In this document: positions 1-13,538 of the stretch, piece by piece
Layout: each line of letters starts with the position of its first letter
Numbering within the stretch: the stretch's first letter is position 1
From: Struthio camelus
Lineage: Eukaryota > Chordata > Aves > Struthioniformes > Struthionidae
Direction: 5' to 3'
Length of the DNA: 64,000 nucleotides
NCBI RefSeq assembly: GCF_040807025.1
Contig: NC_090946.1
Span: 5,622,001-5,686,000 of the forward strand
Notes under the pieces: model-generated
The model's database searches: none
What the model was told of the DNA's origin: nothing
The model's input: only the letters and a program-made list of their open reading frames with translations
Made by a program: the position numbers and the translations under genes

Positions 1-182
1 AACAGCCGCTGCTCCCCCCTCATCTCCCCGGCCAGTTGTCCCATCCTAGAAGGCTAGCAGGTTGCTCAAGCCTGATTCCCCTTTGGGGACTCCATGCTGA
101 CCCCTCCTGACGGTTGTCCTCCAGGCGCTCGGTGGTGACCTCCAGGATGAGGTGCCCCACCACCTTGCCAGGGACGGAGGGG
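1..182 (-). mobile_element. CR1 LINE fragment (reverse transcriptase part)
   Basis: Read on the minus strand, this stretch gives residues resembling the avian CR1 reverse transcriptase segment just before the YLDFSKAFD motif: [13 protein letters not shown], then LEDN, then a diverged form of the usual SQHGFTKGKSCLTNL block ([13 protein letters not shown] in this frame), then LLAF*DGTTG. The resemblance to CR1 pol (PGKVMEQLILE ... NLLAFYDGVT) is from memory of the family. It contains at least one stop and drifts out of frame near the left edge, so it is a dead, 5'- and 3'-truncated copy that runs off the window. CR1 is the main LINE of birds and other reptiles, which is one reason for assigning the window to a sauropsid. 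Confidence 0.7.
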
Positions 183-319
183 AGGCTGGCAGGGTTGGGG
201 GGACCGACACAGCCCGGCCCAGGCTCGGGTTTGGGGACGGACGTTGGCCTGGTCGGGGTGGGGGGGGTGGGGGGGGGAACCGGGCACCTGCGTCACCGCC
301 TCCCACCCCGGCCCCGCCC

Positions 320-385
320 CTCGGCGACGTCACCACGGCCAGGCGCCGGCAGGTGACGTCACCACGGCCAGGCGCCGGCAGGCGA
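320..385 (+). promoter_or_regulatory. NDUFV1 promoter with two tandem CRE-like sites
   Basis: A 29-bp unit is repeated in tandem, starting at 326 and 355, with a partial third copy at 384. Each unit begins with GACGTCAC. The second copy gives the full palindromic CRE TGACGTCA at 354-361, the first gives CGACGTCA. Both lie within about 120 bp upstream of the NDUFV1 start codon in a CpG-rich region, a typical position for CREB/ATF sites. Binding is inferred from the motif only. Confidence 0.55.
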
Positions 386-440
386 CGCCAACGGGCGGCT
401 GAAGGTGACGGGTTGGGGGGAGTGCGCGCGCGCCGCCGCC

Positions 441-2903
<2,463 letters not shown>

Positions 2904-3095
2904 GGACAAAGTGGCATAGACTGGGAGGAGACCAGGCTGGGGTACCCGCTGGAGCACCCCTGCCTGCAGACAGACAGAACCACTGACACCTGTGGCCCTG
3001 CCTTTTCCTGCTTGTGGGCGTTTGGCGCATGCGAGTGGCTCCCTGCAGCGGTTTGTGGGGTAGTGGGACTCTACCCCTTCGCTGGTGGGTTCCTT

Positions 3096-3101
3096 AATAA
3101 A
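3096..3101 (+). terminator. NDUFV1 polyadenylation signal AATAAA
   Basis: A canonical AATAAA lies 193 nt after the NDUFV1 stop codon and is followed by a GT/T-rich stretch (ctgctgtgctcacaggttc). This is the expected arrangement for the end of the transcript. Confidence 0.75.
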
Positions 3102-5032
3102 CACTGCTGTGCTCACAGGTTCTTTTCTTTCTGCTTTGGGAGAGCAAATACAGGCTGCCGCTGGAAAATCATGGCAGCGTTGGTGCGAAGGGACTGCCAG
3201 GGGGCTCTCAGTCCAGCCGCCCCCTGGAGTAGGGCCACCCCAGCACTGGATCAGGGTGGCCGTGGCTTTGCCTGGCTACAGTTTGGAAACCCCTAGGCTC
3301 TCTGTGGAAATCCAGAGGCTGCGCAGCGCCCCCCCCCCCCCCCGGCAACCCGACAGAAGGATTTTATCCTAAAGCTCATCCTGAAACTCCCAGGACTCAA
3401 CTCATGGCTGTAGCCCCTGCTGCAGCAGCCGTCACTCCTACAAAGTTTGGCCCTGGTGCCTTTATCGTGGCTCATGAGCTGCCACCCACAAGCGCTGCCT
3501 AACGACTCCCACCTTTCCCTGCCCGGCCCCGGTGAGCAGCAGCGCAGCCCTCCGCTCACAGGGTGGGTACATGTTCCTGGGTGACCTGGGCTGCCCTAAG
3601 ACCTCGCAGGTGCTCCTGCCCGTCTGCCTCATGCTGGCGTTGGCAGAGGGTTGCTGTGAAGGAGCCAGAGCTGTTGTTGGCCACGCTGTTGGCTCGCTGT
3701 GCGTCTCTTGTTCCCAGCTGCTTGACTACTTAATAGCTTATGGAGGAGCTCCCTTTTTGAAGAAACAAGTGAAACGTTGCTAAAGCTCTTCCAGAGCAGC
3801 TTAAAGCTGAGTGGGTGGTTTGGTTTTTATTTTTTAACAGGAGGTGGTTTTCGCATGTTGTTTTAGCAACAACTTGGTCACAGCCTTCCTGTACACCCAA
3901 CTCTAGTGCCTCTTCCTGGTATTTAGCTGGTGCATGCTAATTCTGGTCCCACATAGTTCCCACCAGGGTGCCTAGACCAGAAGTCACGGCTCTGTGGCTC
4001 GGTGCTGTTCTCCCTTCCTAGGGGCTTTTGAAAAGTCCGCTGCTCCCACGGTTGCTGAAAGCAGCAAGGGTGGAAGCTCAGCACTGCCATCCGCCAGGGC
4101 CTCCATGACTGCTTGGGGCCTCTCCTGCTGACCTTGCTGATTTGAGCGTTTCTCCCGCTGACCTTACAGCCAGATCCTGATGGGGAACCCTTCCCCAAGA
4201 CTGTAGTGATCGGTCTTTTCTTCCATCCATCAACCCCACCCCCCCCACACACCCCTCCAGTTTTGGCTTTGTTCCCATCTCAAAAAGTCCCTTGCGATGC
4301 CCTGCGCTGGTCTAGTGGGGGAAAAACACATAAAAATCAGGATTCACAAGTGAAGGAGAGGGTAAAGGAACAAGAGGTGAGATGCTCATGACTCAAGGCG
4401 TGGGTCGTGGGGCAGCAACCAGCAGCAGCAGGGGGTATTAAAAAAAAAAATCTTGCACAGCTGCATGGTCTTCCCTAGGCCCCCGACAGAAGCAGCTCCC
4501 CGCAAACTCCCCCTGGGCGTCACACCGGGGTTGCTCTCCCCCCGTACTAACGACGGCAGAGCTGCCCTTGGTCTGAGAGCTGAGCTCGCTGCTCCTCCGC
4601 GGCTTCAAGATTTGGAGACAAGTGGTTGAAACGTTTACTTGGCTAAATCACAAGGTGGGACGTCAACTGAGGGCACAGGACGGTGTGACCCCGTGGGAAA
4701 GGGCTGGCAGCATCATGGATGGGGGACAGCGGAGCCGGCTCCCGGGCTGCCCCAGCATCCTCCTGCCCATCAGGAGTGCGCGGCAAGTGTCCTACAGGCG
4801 CCCAAAGGGCCCGGAGGAATAAAACAGCAGCACAGACAAGGCACTCGCTAAGGTCTGTCGCTACAGGCGCTGCATCGACCACCGCTGTCCCACACCCCCA
4901 GGCCTGCGAGTGCCACCGTCGCCAAGGGGAGGCACCCCAGCAGCTTGCCACGTCCCCGCTCCCAAAGACAACTCAGGCCCAATCCCCCTCTGCCAACAGA
5001 CAAACAGGGGGGGCAGCAGGGGTGGGGGGGGC
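3102..5032. other. Convergent intergenic stretch with no recognised gene
   Basis: This is the tail-to-tail interval between NDUFV1 and NUDT8. It holds a C homopolymer near 3331-3347, an A tract near 4441-4450, and unremarkable unique sequence. No reading frame here shows recognisable protein similarity or splice-site support. Part of the right side should be the NUDT8 3' UTR. I saw no canonical minus-strand AATAAA close to the NUDT8 stop; the first one is about 1.2 kb away at 3826-3831, so the transcript end is unresolved. Confidence 0.5.
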
Positions 5033-7892
5033 TCAGCGGTCACCAGTCACCCGTGTCTTCCTGCGGTAGAGGTCGGGCGCCAGCAGCTCCAGCGTCAGCT
5101 CGGTGATGACGGCCGTGAGCCCCCACACCCTGTGGGGCCCGTTGAGGAAGACGGGCAGCGTGTGGCTGTAGCGGCCCTTGGAGCGGAAGTGGGTGTAGCC
5201 TTGGTTCTGCGCCTGCAGCAGGTGAGCCAAGGGGACGGTGAAGACCTCCTCCACCTGGGCACAGAGAGGCGGAGGGAGACAGTTGCGCTGCCTCGCCCGG
5301 GGCCTCCTCCTTGCGGCAGACCTCCCCACGCAGGCCGGCTGTCAAGGCTGGGGATGTGGCTACCGGGGTGGGGGGGCTGCGAAAGGGCTTTCGCAGGAGA
5401 GAGCGAAAGAAAGCGGGGCCCCCTCATCCTACCACTGCCCGAGTTGCTGGGTCCCAGGGAGACGGGCGAGGAGCTGGCTGGAACGGCGTTCGGCACTGGG
5501 GTGGCCAGCAGGAAGGGACTGGGAGGGACTGGGAGGGCAGCAGGGCCCGTCTGCAGGCAGGTCTGGGCCAAGGGGAGCCCAGAGCGGGCAGAGGCGCGAG
5601 GGGCAGCGTGGCACCAGGGCCGCTGCGCAGTCACCCACCTCCTGGGGGTTGGGGGTGAGAGTCACGTCCTCCAAGGGCCCCAGGTTCGCCAGGACAGGAG
5701 CCACCATCATTCCCTGCTGGAAGGGAGCACAACGGACCAGCAGCAGTGACGGGGGCGGGGGTGTCAAACCCCACCCCCGCCTGCCGGGGGGGGGCCTTCC
5801 CGCACCTGTCTGGTACCAGCACCAAGTCCCCAGCCCCGCGTCCCTGCCACCCGGCACCCTGCTCCCGGGCACCTCCATCTCCCACCCCACACCAGCCCCA
5901 GACGCCTGTGTCCTTGTCACCTGCACCCCCCCCCACCCCACCCCTCGACACCCATCGGCCATGTCCTCGTCACCCAACACCCTGTTCCCAGACGCCCCAT
6001 CGTGTGTTCGCGCGCAGTGCCCCCTGTCCCTGTCACCCCGACCCCACACACCCCCCACATCCCCGTTGCTTTGTCCCCAATCCCTCATGTCCCTGTTGCC
6101 CTGTCCCCAGCTACCCCACGTCCCTGCTGCTCCATTGCCAGACACCCTGTCCCCAAGTACCCCACATCCTGTGTCCTTGTCACCCTGTCCCCAGTGCCCC
6201 AGACACCCCGTGTCCCAGCTACCCCATGTCCCCAGACCCCCCCCACCTTGTCACCCAGACACCCCTGATGCCCCATGTCCCGGTTGCCTCGTCCCCGGAC
6301 CCTGTGTCCCTTGTGTCCCGGGCACCTCGTCCCCAGCCCTCGTGTCCCCGCTGTCCCTGTCACCTCGTCCTCAGCCCCCCACGTCCCCGCTGTCCCTGTC
6401 ACCTTGTCCCCAGACCCTCGCGCTTCTGCTGTTCCCATCACCTCGTCCCCATCACCTCGTCCCCAGCCCCCATGTCCCCCCGTCCCCATTGCCTCGTCCC
6501 CAGCCCCTATGTCTTCCCGTCCCCATCACCGTGTCCTCAGCCCCCTGCGTCCTTGCGGTCTCTGTCACCTCATCTCCAGCCTCCATGTCCACTCCGTCCC
6601 CAGCCCCCGTATCCTCCCTGTCCCCATCACCGTGTCCTCAGCCCCCTGTGTCCCCGCTGGCCCTGTCGCCTCGTCCCCAGCCCCCGTGTCCCCATCACCT
6701 CGTCCCCAGCTCCCATGTCCCCTCGTCACCTCGTCCCCAGCTCCCATGTCCCCCCCGTCCCCGTCACCTCATCCCCAGCCCCCACATCCCTCATCACCTC
6801 GTCCCCAGCTCCCACGTCCCCCCGTCCCATTGTCCCCAGCCCCCGTGTCCCCGGGGTCCCCGTCCCCGCTGTTCCCAGCGGTCCCCCGTCACCTCGTCCC
6901 CAGCCCCCATATCCTCCCTGTCCCCACCACCATGTCCTCAGCCCCCTGTGTCCCTGCTGTCTCCATCACCTTGTCCCCGTGTCCCCTCGTCACCTCGTCC
7001 CCAGCCCCCATGTCCCCCTGTCACCTTGTCCCCAGCCGTGTCCTCAGCCCCCTGTATCCCCACGTACCCATCCCCTCGTCCCCAGCCCCCGTCCCCCATG
7101 TCCCCCCGTCACGTCGTCCCCAGCCCCCCCGTGTCCCCCATCACCTCGTCCCCAGCCCCCGTGTCCCCCCGTCCCCGTCACCTTGTCCCCAGCCGTGTCC
7201 TCCCCGTCCCCATCACCGTGTTCTCAGCTCCCTGTGTCCCCGTCACCTCGTCCCCAGCCCCCGTGTCCACCGTGTCCCTCTGTCCCCTCGTCCCCAGCCC
7301 CCGTGTCCCCCTCGTCCCCATCCCCCCATCCCCCATGTCCCCCCGTCCCCCATGTCCCCCTGTCCCCAGCTCCCATGTCCCCTTGTCCCCTCGTCCCCAG
7401 CCCCCCCGCCCCCCCGTCCCCCATGTCCCCAGCTCCCATGTCCCCCCGCCCCCCCGTGTCCCCCCCCCGCCGCTACCCGGTCGGGCACGGCCGGCAGCAG
7501 GCCCCAGACGCGCTGGGCGCCCAGGCCCAGGCCCAGCTCCTCCCGCGTCTCCCGCAGCGCCGTGGCCACCGCGTCGCCGTCCGCCGGGTCCCGCTTGCCC
7601 CCGGGGAAGCTGCCAAGAGCCGAGCGCGCCCGTGAGGGCCCCCCCCACCCCAAACACCGCCCCCCCCCCCAACCGCCCCCCCCAACCGCCGCTACCTGAC
7701 GTCGCCGCTGTGGGGGCCGCGCAGGGCGCTGGAGCGCAGCGTGAAGAGCAGCGCCGGGCGGCCGCGCACGGCGCACAGCGGCACCAGCACCGCCGCCGCC
7801 GCCGCCCCGCCGCGCCCCGCCGCCGCCAGCCGCGCCCGGCACCGCCGCTCGCTGCCGCCGCTCAGGTACCCGCCGCCGCCGCCGCCCAGCAT
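5033..7892 (-). CDS. NUDT8: Nudix hydrolase 8 (mitochondrial CoA diphosphatase)
   Basis: Four coding exons in transcription order: 7696-7892, 7477-7609, 5639-5716, 5033-5254. Together they make 630 nt, 209 aa plus stop (human 236). Phases agree at all junctions. Exon 1 opens MLGGGGGGYL, then a VLVPLCAVRGRPALLFTLRSS strand pair. Exon 2 carries the FPGGK signature and the Nudix helix core REETREEL-like segment TALRETREELGL (R85, E86, E89, E90), where the Glu residues bind the divalent metal. Exon 4 has NQGYTHFRSKG and GPHRVWGLTAVITE, conserved in NUDT8. The NUDT7/NUDT8 family splits CoA and its esters into phosphopantetheine and ADP. The first intron is only 86 bp, and the second is filled by a minisatellite. 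The C-terminus is shorter than in human. Confidence 0.93.
5760..7470. repeat. C-rich/G-rich minisatellite filling NUDT8 intron 2
   Basis: About 1.7 kb of imperfect tandem repeats. The recurring words on the plus strand are CACCTCGTCCCCAGCCCCC and ATGTCCCC, at an irregular period of roughly 35-42 bp. It lies wholly inside the intron between NUDT8 exons 7477-7609 and 5639-5716, and both splice sites remain intact. The NUDT8 sense strand is the G-rich one, with many GGGG runs. Very long open frames here on both strands come from the lack of stops in GC-biased repeats and are not genes. Confidence 0.9.
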
Positions 7893-8011
7893 GGCGCAGC
7901 GGCCCGCGGGGCTGCCCCGCTGCCCTTCCGGGGCGGCCCCAGCCCCCCCCCCCGCCCGAGGGCCTCCCCGCCGCGTCTGCGCGCTGCGGCCACCCGCGGG
8001 GCCGCCCTCTG

Positions 8012-9114
8012 CCCGCCGGGCACCCGTCCCGCCAGCGGGGCACCCGTCCCGCCAGCGGGGCACCCGTCCCGCCAGCGGGGCACCCGTCCCGCCCGCCGGG
8101 GCACCCGTCCCGCCCGCCGGGGCACCCGTCCCGCCCGCCGGGGCACCCGTCCGACCCACGGGGCACCCGTCCCGCCAGCGGGGCACCCTGTCCCACCCCC
8201 TGGGCACCCGTCCCGCCCCCGGGGCACCCATTCTGCCAGCAGTGCACCCATCCTGCCCACTGTGCACCCATTCTGCCAGCAAGGCACCCTGTCCCACCAG
8301 CGGGGCACCCATCCTACTCACTGTGCACCCATCCTGCCAGCGGGGCACCCATCCCACCAGCAGTGCACCCATCCGACCCACTGTGCACCCCTCCCGCCAG
8401 CGGGGCACCCTGTCCCACCCCCTGTACACCCATCCGACCCCCTGTACACCCATCCTGCCAGCGGGGCACCCATCCAACCCCCTGTGCACCTTGTCCCACC
8501 AGCGGTGCACCCCTCCCGCCAGCAGGGCACCCTGTCCCACCCCCTGTGCGCCCATCCTGCCAGCGGTGCGCCCATCCGACCCACTGTGCACCCTGTCCCG
8601 CCAGCGGTGCGCCCATCCCACCCCCTGTACCCCCATCCCACCAGCGGTGCACCCATCCCAACCGCTGTGCACCCCGTCCTGCCAGCGGGGCACCCCTCCT
8701 ACCTGCTGCACACTCATCCCACCCGCTGTACACTTTGTCCCGCCAGCAGAGCACCCATCCCACCCTGTGTGCACCCTGTCCCGCCAGTGGTGCACCCATC
8801 CCACCCGCTGTGCACCCATCCTGCCAGCAGTGCACCCATCCCACCCATTGTGCACCCTGTCCCGCCAGCAGTGCGCCCATCCGACCCGCTATGCACCCAT
8901 GCCACCAGTGGTGCACCCATGCCACCCGCTGTGCCCCCATCCTGCCAGCAGTGCACCGGTCCCGCCAGCTGTGCATCCTGTCCCGCCAGCTGTGCAGCCC
9001 TCCAGCCAGTGGGGCACCCATCCCACCAGCTGTGAGACCACACCACCAGCTGTGCACCCGTCCCACCAGGCGCGAGACCCTCCCGCCAGCTGTGCCGCTC
9101 TCCCGCCGTTCTTG
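8012..9114. repeat. ~20-bp minisatellite upstream of NUDT8
   Basis: About 1.1 kb of tandem repeats begins 120 bp upstream of the NUDT8 start codon. The left end is nearly perfect (repeated GGGGCACCCGTCCCGCCAGC). Units diverge progressively rightward into forms such as CACCCATCCTGCCAGCAGTG alternating with CACCCATCCCACCCACTGTG, which makes a two-unit higher-order pattern. The gradient from clean to decayed suggests recent expansion at the promoter-proximal end. Long open frames across it are repeat artefacts. Confidence 0.9.
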
Positions 9115-11861
9115 CACCCTCCACCCCCCCCCCCCGCTTTGCGCCCGCCGGTTTTGCGGCCGCCTCTTAGATTTCGCCCTCTGCTCCCGGCGCAGCCGGC
9201 CCCAAAATCGAGCCGCGCGCTCTTCCGCCGCCAAACAGCGAACCGAGCTCGAGCGGCCGCCCGGGCCGGGGGGGGGCCTTACACTATCGCTTTCCGCCCC
9301 CGGCGGAAGGGGGGACGACTCTGCCCCGACCCGCTCCCGGCGCTGGCAGCTATTCAACAGCCCTCGGCGCGCGGCCCGCGCGCTGGCTGCCGCTCCGGCC
9401 TTCGGGGCGGAAGCTGCCCCATCTCCTGCGAGATTTGTCCTGCCCCCCCCCTTTTTTTTTTTTTTTAAAAAGCATTCGGTTATTTCTAGAAATAACCGAG
9501 ATAAGAATCGCTCCCGGGATCGACGGCGGGAAGCGGTCTAAAGGTTTCCGGAGCCGTTAACAAACGGTAATCACGAAACCAAGGCGCCGAGACTGGAGCG
9601 GTTTTCGTTCCGCTCTGACGGTCCCCGCCGGAGAGAGGACAAGGAGAGGACAAGCGCTCTCTCCCGCCAGCGCCGGCGGGGTGGGCTGCAGCCCGCCTCC
9701 CCCCTCCACCCCCTCCTCTCCTCACCACCACCATCAACCCCTTCAACAGGGACCATGCGAAGCCTCGGGGACGCATCAGCTCAAGGCTAGCTCTGCCCTG
9801 TCCTCTTCCACCGAGACGGGTCCAGAGGTCTTGCAGAAGCCACCAGAGCTTCGCCTTTCACCACCTCCTCCACCCCGCTAGGCGGTTTCCAGCCCAGCGA
9901 GACGGAGCCAGGCGCAGGTTTGCACCTGACCCGTCCCGACCCTGCAACGCTCCAAGCTGCCGCAGCGCCCGGCCTCTCAACCGCCGGCACGCGGTGGGGG
10001 CCTCCCATCGCTGTGCACCTGCGTCTCAGCCTCAAGCAGTAACGCTGGGCCTTATCGCCCTTTCCTCATGCTAAACGAGGCGAATTTCCTGCAAAAGCTG
10101 CAGCCTTACCGGCCCCCTGGTGAACGCTGGCCGCATGCCCGTGGTGTCCTTCATCTCTGCTCTTTCCAGCTCCTCCGCCTTTTCCTCTAATCTCCGCAGG
10201 TTGGTACCCACCCAGCAATAAAACCTACCCGGCTGCACAAGGAAGGCTCAAGTCAGCAGCCACGAGCAGCTTCGGGGCAAGCTAGGAAACGCTCCGGCGT
10301 CATTTTGTGACTTATTTTTACCGCCATCAGCCATCTGAGGCGGGAGCGGGCAGCGCTCCTGGGGGGACAGCCCCGCGCTGCAGGGCCCTGAGCGGCCGGG
10401 TCGGCTCCTCCTGGGGCATTTGGGGTCTCTCCTGCTCCCGCTTAGAAGAGGACGCAGGAGGATCACGGCTGGGGAGAACAAAAATAACATAAAATCACAA
10501 CCTCGGGGAAGATGGAAGCGGGGAGGGACCCCGGCAGCCCCAGCCGCTCCTGTCGAGGGCACGGCCAGCCCCAAGGCCAGGGCCAATGCTCGGCCACGTG
10601 TTATTCCCCTCTCCCAGGAGGGAAATTCCCTTTCCTGGCTTGGCCCCACAAAGGTTTTCTTCCCCCCGCCCCGCTACACTTTGCTGCTCCCCAGCCCAGC
10701 CCAGGGCTTGGTGTTTGGCTTCGGTTGTTGCTTCTGCCCCTTGAGGTCCCTCTCCACCCAGGCCTGCCCTCCAGCGTACCAGCTGCTTCCCCCAGCCCGT
10801 TTTTTGGTCACTTGCCCGCCCGCCAAGCCCGCTTCTCCATCCCATCGTCCAAATCATTATTGAGGATGTCGTCCCAGGCCCGATGGCGGCGACGGCCCTA
10901 GTAACCGGCCGCCAGCTGAACTTCCCCAGCTCTTTGAGCCCAGGTGCCCGGCCCGTTTTCTGTCCACCTTGTCACCCGCCCAGCTCTCCTCTGTACAAGA
11001 ACGCTAGAGGAGCCCACGTTACTCCGGAAGCCTCAGGGTGCAGGGGGGAGAGGCACGATTCACCGTGCAGCCACGGTCTTGCGTTGCCTCGCCAAATGAA
11101 GCGAGCACAGGGCAAAGGCAGTCACCCAAGCGTTCCACGTCAGGCTGTAGGTGCCTCCCCCTGCAAAGTCCAACACAGGGAGGCCTGTCGCGGCTGCGGC
11201 ATGGACATTGCTCCCGCTGTTGGATCTCGGCCCGGAGTAGGAGGGAACCCAGGAGATCGGCCACAGCACGAGAAGGGGGACAGCGTGTCCCCCTCTGTGA
11301 GGGGACACAGGGCTGCACGACCGTCCTGAAGTCGCTGAAGTCTTTGACTCCTGACTGCAGGGATAATCTCGTTTTCCCGTGCGCAGGAGCCACGGGACTG
11401 TCGATATAGGATTACACTTAACAAGCTAATCCCATGGCCCCAGGGCTCTGCTGGGGCATGCCTGACGGGATTTTCTCCTCTGATACAGTAACCTTGGTGT
11501 GGTGTTCCAGACCCTGCACCCAGAAGGCACGTGTCAGGAGAGTGGCAGGGCCCCAGTCTGCTCTGCTTGTCCTGCTCTCGCCACGGTGGACACCTTGGCT
11601 CAGATGCAGAGATAAGGAGCTTTCAAGGCCATAGCGACACGTGCTTTGCTACACTCAGAGCTGAGGGGTGACATCTCCACCCAGGACAGGTTCCCCCCTA
11701 GGAAGCCCACAGCCCCATGACAGATACTCTCACAGCCACCTTTGTCTCTCAGGATTAAATGATTAAAAAAAAAAAAATCTGTATAGAAATCACCACTCTC
11801 TCATGATTCTGCGTGTCTGGAGCCCAGCATCAGCTCTGGGACTCCACTCTCAGCTCCAGCT
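9115..11861. other. Gene-free interval between NUDT8 and MTCH2
   Basis: The GC-rich left half (9115-10050) follows the minisatellite. The rest is mixed unique sequence with an A13 tract near 11764. No protein similarity or exon structure was recognised on either strand. The right part must include the MTCH2 3' UTR, because the MTCH2 stop is at 11862. No canonical minus-strand AATAAA was found within several hundred bases of it. A plus-strand AATAAA at about 10214 has no gene to serve that I can see. Confidence 0.45.
9476..9499. promoter_or_regulatory. 24-bp perfect palindrome with heat-shock-element core
   Basis: Bases 9476-9499 equal their own reverse complement. The centre is TTTCTAGAAA, which contains TTCTAGAA: two inverted nGAAn pentamers as in the HSF1 half-site pair TTCnnGAA. 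It stands next to a T tract (about 9453-9466). There is no spacer, so a long hairpin RNA is unlikely. No gene start is clearly associated with it. Regulatory function is inferred from the motif alone. Confidence 0.45.
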
Positions 11862-13502
11862 TCAGCGAAATCTCCTCTCCTCCCACACATATCGCTTCCC
11901 TGTGGGCACCTTGCGGAAAAACAGGCTGTTCCCTCGGCTCATGTTGCCCTAGAAGCAGAGAGAATTACCACCAGGTGAGCCAGGTCCACAGCAGGGCCCC
12001 AACGCCCCATCATGGCTCCCTAGCAAGGGACAACCCACCACCTCCAGGCCGACCGCTCCATCCTCCGAGTGCCCTGAACAGAGCAGGGGCTCAGCACCGA
12101 CCATGGGCTGCGCTGCTGGTCCCCTCGCGCTGCAGGGGCTTGTGGCGGGCAGGACACAGGCCCCAGAGCACCGCAGGGCTCCAACCTACCCCTTCCTAGT
12201 AGCCAGGCGGTGCGCCGGCACTGCCCACCTCTGGCTGCTTACCTCCTTGCGCAGCTGGCTCCAGCAGTCCAGCCAAGACGAGTAGGTGGGTGCGTAGGGG
12301 AGGAGGCCCCCAGCTAGCCTGGGGAGGAGAAGAGAGAGCCGCAGGGAATTAACTTCTGCCCAGGGCCAAGCCAGCTGGTGGGACAGGACGCAGCCCTCTG
12401 CCACCCCCAGCTCCCCACCAGCCGCTACAGCTAATCCCAGCCCAGCTGCACAGACCCCGCGCTCCCCAGCTCGCACCGGTGAGCGGCCACGCTCCCGGGT
12501 GCGGCAGATCTTACGCTGTGCGCTAGGTTCAACCCTGCGACGGCCCTTTCCAAACCCCTCCCTGGGGCTGCGCTCAGGCTGAGGGCCCTACCCAGCTCCA
12601 CCTCAGCGCCTTCCCCCCGGCAGCATCATGAAACAAGGGATCGGGCCCACGGCCGGCAGGGCTGTGAGTTTGAAGCTCTTCTGTGCCACCACAAGGCTGG
12701 GAGTGTCGGGATGGCGATTTCGGGAACTGATCCTGCAGGGTGGGACAGGGCTGTCACCCACACCGGTGTCTCCAGACCCCTCAGGGATGCAGAGAGACGA
12801 GGGCTGTGCAGCAAGGCCAGGCCCGGCCGCGACAACAGGAAGGTCCCGGGGTCCGCACGCTGGCGAGGGAGGTGGTGGCAGCACACTCACCCACAATTAT
12901 TAATGGCCATCAGGTTGGAGACCAGCACGAAGGGGTACGTCAGCATGCTAGCAAAGAACTGCAACGGAGAGCAGGGCTGGTTAGCAGCGCCAGGCATCCC
13001 CACCCCGGCTGCGATCTGCTCGCATCCCTGGCACAGAGCAGGGATCCCTCCCGCAGCACGCAGCCCTGCTGGGCAAAACAACTCGCTGGCACCCGCTTTC
13101 CTCCAGGTGGGGAAAAACAAGCCCCAGAGGGTCCCCAGTGATCCCCCCCACACCCCCAGCAGGGAACCCTCTCCCGCAGACAGTCTGCTCCGACGCGTTG
13201 GTTAAGCTCCACGGGACAGCAAACAGCGACGGACTGCGCAGAGGTGAGGTGAGGCCACGGCACATGCCCTAAGCAGGCAGCCTGCTGCGCGTAGGGCCAG
13301 CTCACGCTCCTCCACGAGCATTAATTCCTCCGCAGGCTGGTCCCTCCACAGCCTGGGGCAGCACCCAGCTCCACTCCCCACTCCCAGCAGCAGCAAGACG
13401 GGCAGGCTTACACATATCACCCTCTCCTCTCCAGGGATACGCTGTTTCCCCAGTGCCAAGGAAAGGATTCGGCTCACTCCACCCACCCCTAGAGAGACAG
13501 CA

Positions 13503-13538
<36 letters not shown>

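Noticed and set aside
5238-9035. Open frame of more than 1200 codons on the + strand
   Set aside because: It runs straight through both minisatellites and across NUDT8 exons on the opposite strand. Its peptide is a Pro/Ser/His tandem repeat created by stop-free GC-biased DNA.
7741-9468. Long + strand frame rich in HPSHP repeats
   Set aside because: It is a translation of the ~20-bp minisatellite and part of NUDT8 exon 1 antisense, with no domain or splice support.
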